NCBI GenBank assembly: GCA_027924645.1
Contig: BSBN01000297.1
Span: forward strand, 310,001 to 374,000
Source of the DNA: Cunninghamia lanceolata
Taxonomy: Eukaryota > Streptophyta > Pinopsida > Cupressales > Cupressaceae
Length of the DNA stretch: 64,000 bases
Direction of reading: 5' to 3'
Shown: piece after piece, positions 31,276-41,770 of the stretch
Position numbering within the stretch: the first letter of the stretch is position 1
Layout of the letters: each line of letters opens with the position of its first letter
Position numbers and translations under genes: made by a program
Notes under the pieces: model-generated
Told to the model about the DNA's origin: nothing
The model's input: the letters and a program-made list of their open reading frames with translations, nothing else
Databases searched by the model: none

Positions 31276-31530
31276 TTATTACTACCCCCGACTACCTCGT
31301 CTGATAAAATTCTAAGTTTGAAAGTGCAGAAAAATGGGTGCGTTTGCAGTTACACATTCCAGGGACATGGTACAAGTTCGGAATTCACTTTCAACAACCC
31401 GATTCGATCCAACGGAGCTGACGGCTGCCGTTAAGTTCTCACTTGACGGAAGGGAAAAATCTGTGTAGGTGCCTACTGCCTAGTTCGTAGAGCGAGATTC
31501 GTGAAGGGCCCGCAGCCGTCGGTACAAAAT
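31276..31530 (-). promoter_or_regulatory. CpG-containing upstream region of the candidate gene
   Basis: GC-richer than the flanks and retains many CpGs (GACGAGG, TTCGGA, CCCGATTCGATC, CAACGG, GACGGC, CCGTCGG). The surrounding decayed repeats are poor in CpG. Undepleted CpG fits a genic, unmethylated promoter. I see no clear TATA box. Confidence 0.4.
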
Positions 31531-31649
31531 AGTTATTTCAGCCAATTTTGACACACATTTTAAATGAATGATACGCTGAGCTTATGAAAGCCTGTCTCTT
31601 CTCTCGGGTGAAGAGAGATTTGAATGTTTTTTTGTATAGGTATAATGAT

Positions 31650-32189
31650 TATGGAAATAGTGAGATTTGAACAAATGTCGAAGCCAATGATAATGATAAA
31701 TGGTAATAGTCTCTCTGTATATGAATGTATATGAACGTATATGTACGTGTAATGTGTAATGGGGAAATTTGTATATCTATAATAATTTTTATTTAGTTTT
31801 AGGTTAATTGTTATGGAATGGTTTAATGTAATTATATATATGAAATTGTGTCATTTGTTGACATGAATATATAAATTTCACCAATTACATATTTTATATA
31901 TATAATTGTACAATTTATTAATTTGTCAACATATAATTACATTAAACTTAAAACTAAAACTAAAATTAAATGGGAATTGGTATAGATATACAAATTTCTC
32001 CATTACACATACGTTTACATAAGTACTATTACCATTATCGTTAATCACTATTTCCAATATATATATATATATACTCTCCATTACACATACGTTTACATAA
32101 GTACTATTACCATTATCGTTAGTCACTATATATTCTCCATTACACATACGTTTACATAAGTACTATTACCATTATCGTTAGTCACTATT

Positions 32190-32193
<4 letters not shown>
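31650..32193. repeat. Foldback element with extra arm copies
   Basis: The left arm (about 31,655-31,868) contains GTGTAATGGGGAAATTTG and TTTAATGTAATTATA. The right arm (about 31,928-32,060) is its diverged reverse complement (CAAATTTCTCCATTACAC). Part of the right arm, CTCCATTACACATACG to GTCACTAT, is repeated at 31,998, 32,076 and 32,135. A third partial arm in left orientation appears after the SINE candidate, at 32,600-32,680. Confidence 0.7.

Positions 32194-32262
<69 letters not shown>
32193..32262. repeat. (TA)n microsatellite, ~70 bp
   Basis: Uninterrupted TA dinucleotides between the foldback element and the SINE candidate. Confidence 0.95.
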
Positions 32263-32263
<1 letters not shown>

Positions 32264-32265
<2 letters not shown>

Positions 32266-32597
32266 GTGGTAGATAAGGGCACAGTGTGGTGGTCAAGTCA
32301 CAACATTGTTATGGTGGCCACTAAAGTTCAAACCCCCACTAAGCTCACAAGCCATGTGCCTCCGTTGGGGTAACATGCTCGTAAGATTTGTGTCTTCATT
32401 GGGTTGTTGTGCTTGTAGGCTGTGGACCTTCGCTAGGTAGTTAAGCTCACAATTTTAAGCAAGGTGATAATGCCTTGGGGACTAAGGCCTCCTAGTAGTG
32501 GTCTGGACGATAAAGCCAATGAGAAGGAGCCCTTCGGTTGTGGCCTCTCGAGGGTTGGACCAAGCTTAAAAACCTGAGTTTACCAAACCATATATAT
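32264..32597 (+). mobile_element. Possible tRNA-derived SINE
   Basis: An A-box-like TGGTCAAGTCA (32,290-32,300, one mismatch to TRGYNNARNNG) and a B-box-like AGTTCAAACCC (32,325-32,335, about three mismatches) are 35 bases apart, the usual tRNA-type Pol III promoter spacing. About 250 bases of unrelated body follow, then a TATATATATA tail. TA repeats at both ends could be tail and target. Confidence 0.45.
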
Positions 32598-32863
32598 ATA
32601 ATGGTGAAATTTGCATACCCATGCTAATTTTCATTTAGTTTTGTGCCTATTTTGAGAAAATGGCTTAATGCAATTATTTTATCCCTGCAATATCCATATA
32701 CACATATTCTCATACATTTTTCTTGATTATTCTTTTTTATGTTTATCCATACACTCATTCCCAAATTTTTCATTTTCACTTTGATTCTAGCACTTTTTTG
32801 TCCCATGTATGGCCCTATTTAGGTAATTTTATCTCACATGAAAGGGACAATTTTGGACAAACT

Positions 32864-33023
32864 ACAAATATTATGTAGAATTACAGTTAAATAAATATTT
32901 GATCTAGATGATATATGTATAAATATCTTATCTATGATATATATGTGTGTATGTAAATCATAGATCATATATTTATTTAATCGTATATATGTATGTATAT
33001 GTCATAGATCATATATTTATTTA

Positions 33024-33055
<32 letters not shown>

Positions 33056-33131
33056 TTAAATAAATAAATGTACACACACACACATATCATAGATCATATA
33101 TTTATTTAACTGTAATTATACATAATATTTG
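32864..33131. mobile_element. 268-bp MITE-like element with ~48-bp terminal inverted repeats
   Basis: The left TIR (32,864-32,912) begins CAAATATTATGTAGAATTAC and the right TIR (33,084-33,131) is its close reverse complement, ending GTAATTATACATAATATTTG. The interior repeats ATAGATCATATATTTATT three times and holds (GA)n and (CA)n tracts. No ORF. The target duplication is not resolved in this AT-rich context. Confidence 0.7.
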
Positions 33132-33479
33132 CTTGAAAGGCAAATTTAATTAGATAAATGTCATAAAAACTTTGCTTGACAAGCAAGGTTGACCATCAAA
33201 TTTAGGCCCTGGGTGTAGAATTGATCCTCAACCATAGATCTAACCCTTGAAATTCCAAAATTCAAATTCAAAATTGGTCGACTCTCACCCATTCACTAAT
33301 CATTATAAGCCAACTAAACACGTATTTGTGTGACTTGTTGCTATATCTTAGTGTTTAGAGGCATTTGATTGCATTCATTTGGACATCAAGTAACCATTCA
33401 CATTTAAGAAGAGTGCATGCTAGGAACACTTCAACTAGTATAATAAAATGAATCAAAATTTACATATTCATCTTGTAGA

Positions 33480-34440
33480 CACCTAGAATTGTTCGTGTGT
33501 CACCTTACGACACATTTGTCCTAGGCCCCTTTCATGTCCCCTTCTATCACCTAATTAATTAAATAAATTACTTTTATTTAATTAACCCCTTTATCATAAT
33601 TTCCAAATTAATTAAATAAATTTTATTTATTTAATTAATCCACTCTTATATCTTTTATCCAAATTAATTAAATAAATTATATTTAATTAATTTATCCAAC
33701 ATCATCACCCTTCTCCAATAATTAATTAAATAATTATATTATTTGATTAATTATTAAGAGTCACATGTTTAGCTAAAGTTAGTTGTCCAAATTCATTGAA
33801 CATAGACACTTGCCACAATCAATAAATGAGAGTCACAAAAGTCAAGCTAACTTTTCATTCTAGCCACTCATTTCATAATACATCTCTCAATCCTAGCCAT
33901 TCACATAAGTATGCCCTAGAAGCTTTTATCTTCCAGCTCTTAATCTCCACCATCTATTTTATCTTTCACCTCTTAATCTTAGCCATCTATTGTCGCCTCT
34001 TAATCTCAATCATCCATTACACCTCTTAATCCTAGCCATTCATCCTATCATCCAAGCATCTATAAATCAACTATAACTAAGCCATTATCATCCACAATCT
34101 GATTGTAAAGTTATGTTGTCAATGTGAGCAATCAACATCAAAGCATTATCAAATATCATTGGAGCATATCTCTCATTTTCATTGCAATAAGGGCTATTAG
34201 GGTAAGATTGTTTGCTATTTCTATTTCATTACTTTAGCTCTTGAGTTATGTTGAAAATGGAGTAGGTACTTTGATGCATATTGTTCCTTTATTTTAATTC
34301 CATATTTCTACATACACACATCTAAAGCATCTACATGTTTGAATATTGATGTCCTTAGTCTTTTCCTCGACTGTAAAGTCAATAGGGTTGACCTAGAAGA
34401 ATATGACTCTTGCAGCTTAGCAATCTCCCCTAGGTGTTTT
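33480..34440 (+). mobile_element. LTR-like region with AATTAATTAAATAAA hairpins
   Basis: Starts near GTGTGTCACCTTACGACACA, a small inverted repeat. Four consecutive AT-rich foldbacks at about 33,552-33,585, 33,606-33,645, 33,661-33,700 and 33,718-33,755 each pair TTAATTAAATAA with its complement. A plausible R-U5 follows. It precedes a plus-strand gypsy relic and may be its 5' LTR, but no PBS was found. Confidence 0.4.
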
Positions 34441-37322
34441 TAAACATCCCTAGTTGTTAACACTTAGAAAAGTGAGGCGAATCAGGTGAATTAGAGAAAA
34501 AGAGTGCACACTATACTAGATCATTTATGCAACTAGAGATTACATATGTGACCATAAAATACCTAGACCCACAAACTTGATCCTTCACAAAAGTGGCTAA
34601 ATGTTCCAATCCTAAGGTGAAGTATAGACAAAGATCTATCGTTTCCAATCTAAAGACCTAGATTTTGGTGCATGGACAAATTCATTAAATTACATCATTC
34701 CTATCTAGCTAAGTGTAATGACTTTTTTCACATTTAATTTCCTAACTTAGCTTTTAAGGGTTCAATTATCACACCCACGGCTAATTATTAATTAATCTAA
34801 GTTGATTTATGCTTAATTGTTTGTATTTATTTAATTAGCCTAGATTAAAAATAGGGAAAGTGTATTTTCCTTTTAATTTTTTGGTGAATCCATACATGCT
34901 TACAACCCCAAGGGTTTGACCTTAGGGCTATACCTTGACTGATGTTCTAGTTTTTAGATCTAATATAATTCTTATTTATCATATATTTCTAGATTTCATA
35001 GCATTTGATTTGCATAGCTTATTGGCTTTGGTTGGGGTGTGAGTATACATGGTGCTTTATCTCTCTTCCTATTCTAGGATATTTTATCATTATGGTTCCT
35101 TTTAGATCTTGATCCTTGGATAATTTGCATACATTTATCTTAGTTTTTAACATGTTGATGTCTTTCATATCACATGACACATCCATCCTTGATATACTCA
35201 TGAAATTTTATGCTTTTGATGTGAATGTATTTTCTATGAAAGTATTATTTTACTATTATATTTCCTCTCTTTCATAAAATTAGTTAGTGATTATCCTCTT
35301 CTATTAGAGATATCATTTACACATATGCTTCACTATGATCTTATGGCTTGTTATAATGACGAACATGCATTAAGCAAGGGTCTATCACATGATTCACCTA
35401 TACATGACATTAGTATGTCCTATGGTGACACACCCCTACATGTCATGATAGTCTTATGACCATAAATTTATGTGATTTGAATGAATCACCTTCTTCCATG
35501 CATAACGATGAGTATAGTGGCAATCATTCTTCTACACTTCATATTGAATCTATGGATGCTTGTGATAACCTTTGATATTTTCTTACCCTCATGGTTATAG
35601 ATTATGCCTAGATGATAATTATTAGATTCTCATGTGTCCTTTGTTGATACTTCAATGTCTTGTCCTACCTTAAATGATATTATGAGCAAGTTGGTGAATG
35701 ACTTTTACATGATGATTATGATGGTTCTTAAGATGCATGTTTATAGATAAAGTCATTTTTACTTGCTAAATATGAACATTTAGATGATAAAATCTTGCTC
35801 ATTAGTGGGTTTAAATTATACTTGAGTGGTATATTTTTGTAATGGTTTGATTCATTTTGTTTGTTATACACTTCCTTTGTGAATTTGGCTCGTTCTTTCA
35901 TTGCATATTTATTTTCTAGCCCTAATTCACATGAAGATAGTATGAATTTAAAACTAACCTTTCATGCTCTATCTTTCAATCCTAATGCACTTTCTATCAA
36001 CATGGCACATACTTCTCCTATACTATACTTTCATGTGGCCCTTGATTCACATGATTATACTATTGTGGGGCATACTCATCAACGATTAGGAAGAGACCAA
36101 GATGTCATCAACCACCACCAATTTAACCATATAATGCTCTTAGTCTACCTCTCGTGCCTTGAGTTCCATCTAAAACAAAGGATTTTTACATTATTCAATT
36201 ATTGAAAAACACTCAATCTAAAATACCTCTATGGGACTTAGTGTGTACATCACTCTTTTATAGAGATATAATGCAAAAAGTGTTAAAGAAAATCTAAGTT
36301 GGGTCTAACACTACTCCATATTTAATATAACATATTTGATTGAGTTTGTTGGCCACCACGAACATTAATATATATCATTTGATAATAATGAAATTCTGCC
36401 CAAGAAGGTTCTTAAAGAAGCAATACCTTTTCATATCACAATGAAGTGTGGCAAACTATTCATTAAATTATCTTTAGATGATAATGGATCTAGCCCAAAT
36501 ATATGTACTAAATATTGTTTGAGACAATTAGAAGTAGATATGTCAAAGATACAACCATTAAACCTTACTATTAGAGGATTTGATAATATTCCTAGATCTT
36601 GCATAGGTGTGCTATCATTCTTCCAATTCAAGTTGCCCCACACACATTAGATACATTGTTCCATGTGATGCCCAACTGGTTAACTTATAACATCCCCCTT
36701 AGGCACTCATGGTTACATGGTATGAAAGTCATGGCTTCCATGTTAAATCAATGTGTAAATTTTTAGCATAATGGGAAGCTATATCATATACCAATTAATC
36801 CTTGACCATATGACAAATGCAAACCAATGGATACATGTAACAATTTCATTACACAAAATCATCCTCTAGAGTATGACTATAGCACTTTATAAAGGGATGA
36901 CTAGGGTCCACTTGACTTTATTCCTTGTCATGTTGGAGAATATCATGTTGATCCTAGAGCTTATGGCATCCCATCTATTTATATGGATTCATCTATTTGT
37001 GGAAAAACACCATAGACATATAATGATGTAAAGGAGGCATGAATGTGTGAAAGTGATTATGAAAGTGATACTTCTACCAACAAATCACCGCCTTCTCCTG
37101 AACTATCATTTAAATATACTTATGGTCCTCGATATAAATTAATGTGGAAACTATGATATAAAGGAATGTGACTAGGCAAGAAGGAGCGAGGCTGACATAG
37201 AGTTGTTGAGCCACATTTGGCTAGAAGACACCATGGAGTTGAATACCAACTTGAATATATGACATGATGGTTAAAGGAATGAAAACAAAAAGGAAAAGAT
37301 CCCAAGATTCAATCAAGTGTAG
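34441..37322 (+). pseudogene. Ty3/gypsy gag-protease relic
   Basis: Plus-strand frames align by eye with Tat/Athila-type gypsy polyproteins. The stretch at 35,861-36,205 includes HDYTIVGHTHQRLGRDQDVI and NHHQFNHI. Next comes NTQSKIPLWDLVCTSLFYRD (about 36,200-36,260), which precedes the protease in such elements. The protease-like segment at 36,441-36,650 has LSLDDNGSSPNICTKYCLRQ, with DNG in place of the usual DTG or DSG. Then LDTLFHVMPNWLTYNIPLRH and SWLHGMKVMASMLNQCVNF (36,650-36,770) follow. Stops and frame changes are frequent, so it is not functional. RT and integrase are not seen downstream. Confidence 0.7.
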
Positions 37323-37974
37323 ACCAACTGGTTAACTTATAACATCCTCCTTGGGCACTCATGGTTACATGGTATGAAATCCATGGCTTCCATGTTACAT
37401 CAATGTGTAAAATTTTGGCATAAGGGGAAGCTATATCATATACCAATTAATCCTTGACCATATAACAAATGCAAACCAATGGATACATGTAACAATTTCA
37501 TTACACGAAATCATCCTCTAGAGTATGACTATAGCACTTTATAAAGGGATGACTAGGGTCCACTTGACTTTATTCCTTGTCATGTTGGAGAATATCATGT
37601 TGATCCTAAAGCTTATGGCATCCCATCTATTTATATGGATTCATCTATTTATGGAAAAACACCACAGACATATAATGATGTAAAGGAGGCATGAATGTGT
37701 GAAAGTGATTATGAAAGTGATACTTCTACCAACAAATCACCACCTTCTCCTGAACTATCATTTAAATATACTTATGGTCCTCGATATAAATTAATGTGGA
37801 AACTATGATATAAAGGAATGTGACTAGGCAAGAAGGAGCAAGGCTGACATAGAGTTGTTGAGCCACATTTGGCTAGAAGACACCATGGAGTCGAATACCA
37901 ACTCAAAGATATGACATGATGGTTAAAGGAATGAAAACAAAAAGGAAAAGATCCCAAGATTCAATCAAGTGTAG
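36673..37974 (+). repeat. 652-bp tandem duplication in the gypsy relic
   Basis: 36,673-37,324 and 37,325-37,974 are two copies with a constant offset of 652 bases and very few differences. The start is CAACTGGTTAACTTATAAC and the end AATCAAGTGTAG. High identity in an otherwise decayed element means the duplication is much younger than the insertion. Confidence 0.95.
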
Positions 37975-40676
37975 CTCTTACAAAGGCTTCTCATTCATTT
38001 ATTTTTTTCAAGTTCTATTACATTATCAGGGTTCAATGATTACCATAGATAACATGTGTGTTATTATTCATGACACATTTTACATACACATATACATACA
38101 TATGACCCTTAAACATAAAGTAAAAACTAGAATATGCACAGAAAATAATCTAAACCATAGCATAACATCATCCAAAAATGAAACCATAACTGATAGGATC
38201 GTTGTAGTCATCTAATTTTCCTATCATTTAATTTTTATCAATTTGAGCAGTGTTCGGAGCTATTTGTGGCAAGGTTTTAGGGTTTCAAAGTTATGATCCT
38301 ACTCCTAGATTTTAATGGAAAAAGTGTAAATAAAACTTAAATCTATCATTTTTAACATTATTCTACAATATTTTTCTTGCAAATGTAGAGAGTCATGCTT
38401 GAAATAACAATCTATACTATTGTTGGAATGAAACACACATATAAAAACAAATGTAGAATCATAATTAAAATTATACTGAATTAAACCAAAGCTGAAAATG
38501 AATGCTCAATCTATGCTATTTACACACATGCTAAAAAATAATGCTTTAACATAATCAATGTTGGAAAGAATAAACATTTTTATGATTTTCTTTTTAATTA
38601 CCTACATCCTAACAACAACAAATAAACAACACAAAAACTATTCTAATCATGTCACAAGCAAACAACTAATTTTAGATATACCATAAATAAATTTAATCAC
38701 AAGAAAAGAAGTATCAGTAGATAACCTCGTCCGGGTGGAGCGGGCCCAACTCCCCTCCTGGAAGCATCTTCTTATGTTAACACAAAATTAAGAGAATTAC
38801 CTTCCTATTTTCATTCAATGGAAACTTCATAGGTCATGCTTATACAAAAGAGAATAAAATTGTCACTACCAAAATAATCCTAGAAAAAGGAACTATCTTT
38901 CTACTCTAATGGCTCACTATTATACACTTAAGCCTTATTTTTAAAATAGGACTAAACTGGACTATAAACTAGACTAAACTGAACTTGTCCATACATTTAT
39001 TCCTAAGACTAATCTAGTCTTTTATTCAAAACAAGAGACACTAGTGATTCAACCAAGAGATATCCTTAATTGAAGGCACGAGGTTATGCAGGCAAGGCTT
39101 AAATTAGAGGAAATTTTATTGAAGAAGAACTTTAGTTATTCAAATGACTCAACCTTCAAAACAGAAGAATGAGGTGTAGAGAAAGAGAGTTGAAGTTAGT
39201 CAAAGTGTCATGATTACCAATTGGACATCAAAAGTAATTTGGGATCACCTTATTCTTTGCAAGGCACAGACCAAGACTGAAGTTTTGACACAAAATATTT
39301 TGAGCGAATACCGGCCTGGAAGAAGGATGAATGGTTATGATGTAGAATGTTACTCCGGATCTATCCGGAGCTAACTATCTTTTCTTCGGGATCAACTTTG
39401 GAGAGATCCAGAATGCTCAATCCTTGGAACCAACAACTGCTTGTCACAAAAACACAAATATATATGCATATAGACAAGAAATCATAGAAACATTCAAACA
39501 GATTCAACCATTGAAAGAATAAGCACCAAAACACATTATCCATCCATTCTTATTTAATTATGTATTTAAGTGTACCAAGTCCATAGAAAATAAAGAAATG
39601 TTGCAATGTCTATATGAAAGTAAGATATAATTATCATGACTCATCACTCCTCCACTAGATTCACGCCAATAACATCATCACATACCATGGTATAGGTCAA
39701 TTGTCTTGTAATATAAATAAAAAGAGTCCAATCTATCAAATGTTCAAACATATAAAATGAACCAACATAATCATGACACCTAGGCCTTGTGGGTAGGTTC
39801 CCCAAATGATCCCTCCTTCACCCCACTATAGTTACTATAATGGGTCCATGTGTGGGTCCTTAATTGAGACCTATCCTTCAATACTTTGTTCATCCCATGT
39901 TTTTATCTAATCTCCTCACAAACCCCACCTATCTCTGCCTACTATTCATGGATCATGGATTTAGCACTATCCATCTCTCACGTTAGGTGGGTGACCAATT
40001 CATCACCAGAGGGTGTGTCCATTGCCCATTGGGATAGCTCTCTTTCAAGTCTATCTTTCTCAATGTGTATCACATCCAAATCTAGTTGAATCCTCCTCTA
40101 CTCAAGCATAACTTGCTCATATGCACCATGATCAATATCTTTATTAGTCTCCATAATGATCCTATCCCAAGAAAATGAAGTGCACTTTGTTGATGTCAGT
40201 CCAATCGGCCAAAATTATCTAGCTCATCGGATCAAAGAATGGAACAAACCATTCAACATGTGTATGATCTTGAGAAATCTAATTTGTTTGTACGACTAGG
40301 ATCCCTTGCATGAGTTGCTCTATTATAAATGAAATTAGGGTCACCCACTCTATGACACTCCTTGAAAAATATAATTCATGTCAATCACATGTGAATAACA
40401 AAAAACTAAAATAATAATAATGCAAGATCAAAATCAACACAATTATTACATCATACTTGGGTATCTAGCTTGCCAATCTCCATCAACTGGAATCTACTAG
40501 AGAGATATGATATTAAGACACCTTGGTCATTGGATCCTCTTGCAACAAGTGGCTCCTTTAGGTAATCAAGGGCATAAAATGATGGAGGTCCCTCCATCTC
40601 CATCTCCCACCAAGCAATAAAATTGAGAGCCACCCTTGCATCATCATGGGGTGTGTTGGTACTTGCCTCCAATAGT
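37975..40676. other. No recognisable gene
   Basis: AT-rich, with no motif of a known protein family. A perfect palindrome CTCCGGAT-ct-ATCCGGAG lies at 39,353-39,370, and a GC-rich patch (GGGTGGAGCGGGCCC) near 38,735. Confidence 0.4.
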
Positions 40677-41003
40677 CCAAAATTTTATAAGTTATGTGCC
40701 CCTTTGTTACCTTGTCCTTACCTTTCCCATCATTGATAATCGATTTCAGAAGTATTCAATGGGCTCCCTTTGGTAAAAAGAGTTCTTGGTGTTGTTCTTT
40801 GCCTTCCCCCATGTTTTTCATGCTTTTTCTTTGCCTTCCCCCAAAATTTTATAAGTTATGTGCCCCTTTATTACCTTGTCCTTACCTTTCCCATCATTGA
40901 TAATCGATTTGAGAAGTATTCAATGGGCTCACTTTGGTCAAAAGAGTTCGTAGTGTTGTTCTTTGCCTTCCCCCATGTTTTTTCATGTGCTAAAAAAAGT
41001 AAA
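40677..41003. repeat. 164-bp tandem duplication
   Basis: 40,677-40,840 and 40,841-41,003 both start CCAAAATTTTATAAGTTATG and differ at scattered sites. TTTGCCTTCCCCC marks the unit ends. Confidence 0.9.
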
Positions 41004-41770
41004 AATCCAAGAAATTTCTAAGCTTGGGGAGTCTTTGTCCATTTTTTGTCATTTTGTGGGTTTGCAAACTTTTACACCTTTCAAAAAAGTTCCTTGTTTC
41101 TTTCATTTCCTATATCCCCACTTCCTTCATCCATTTTGTAGGAATTTGGACCTTGTTCATATGTGTTGGACTTCCCTCCTAATTCTACAAACTCTTTCTC
41201 CCATATTCTTCCTTACCTACCAAACATTCTTTGCAAACTTGTTGAACTCACTCAAACTTCTACCCATTATTGAATTTTCCTTTCTTCCTCCACTCTCCTA
41301 CATCCTCAGATGGTTTTTTATCCTTCTTCCTTTGTGGAGTTGCATACTTCTTCCTGACTTCTAGATTTTCTTCATTTCTCTACGAACTTTGTATCTCTAC
41401 AAGCCCATTTCGCTTTTTGTCATTTCTGTTGACTTGCAGGGCTTTCATGGACTTATGGATTTCTTCCATTATTCCTTACTTCCCTTACAGTCCTACAATC
41501 CCACTTTCTTCTCTTTTCCTTCCTACAGACTTGTAGGTTTCCTATGGACTTCTTCCACTTTTCCAAATTCCCCAAGTCCTTGTCTTTCTCACATTCCTTT
41601 AGTTCACCTTTGTAGACTTTTCCACCTTATGGGAAATTTACTCTATCCTTCCAATCCCTGATTCCTCACATTTCCTTGTTTCCCACCACACTTATCCTTG
41701 CTAAATTTCCTAAATTTCCACATACATGTCCACATTCAACCTCCACTTTGCATCAAGTTCTCGTGACTCA
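41004..41770. other. Pyrimidine-rich stretch without gene features
   Basis: The plus strand is dominated by C and T (many TTCCTT, CTTCC and CATTCC words), which leaves several overlapping frames open (40,963-41,661). No protein similarity is evident. I treat the open frames as composition effects. Confidence 0.45.

Noticed and set aside
40694..41661. Chain of overlapping plus-strand frames
   Set aside because: It is explained by pyrimidine-rich composition and a 164-bp tandem duplication. No protein similarity.
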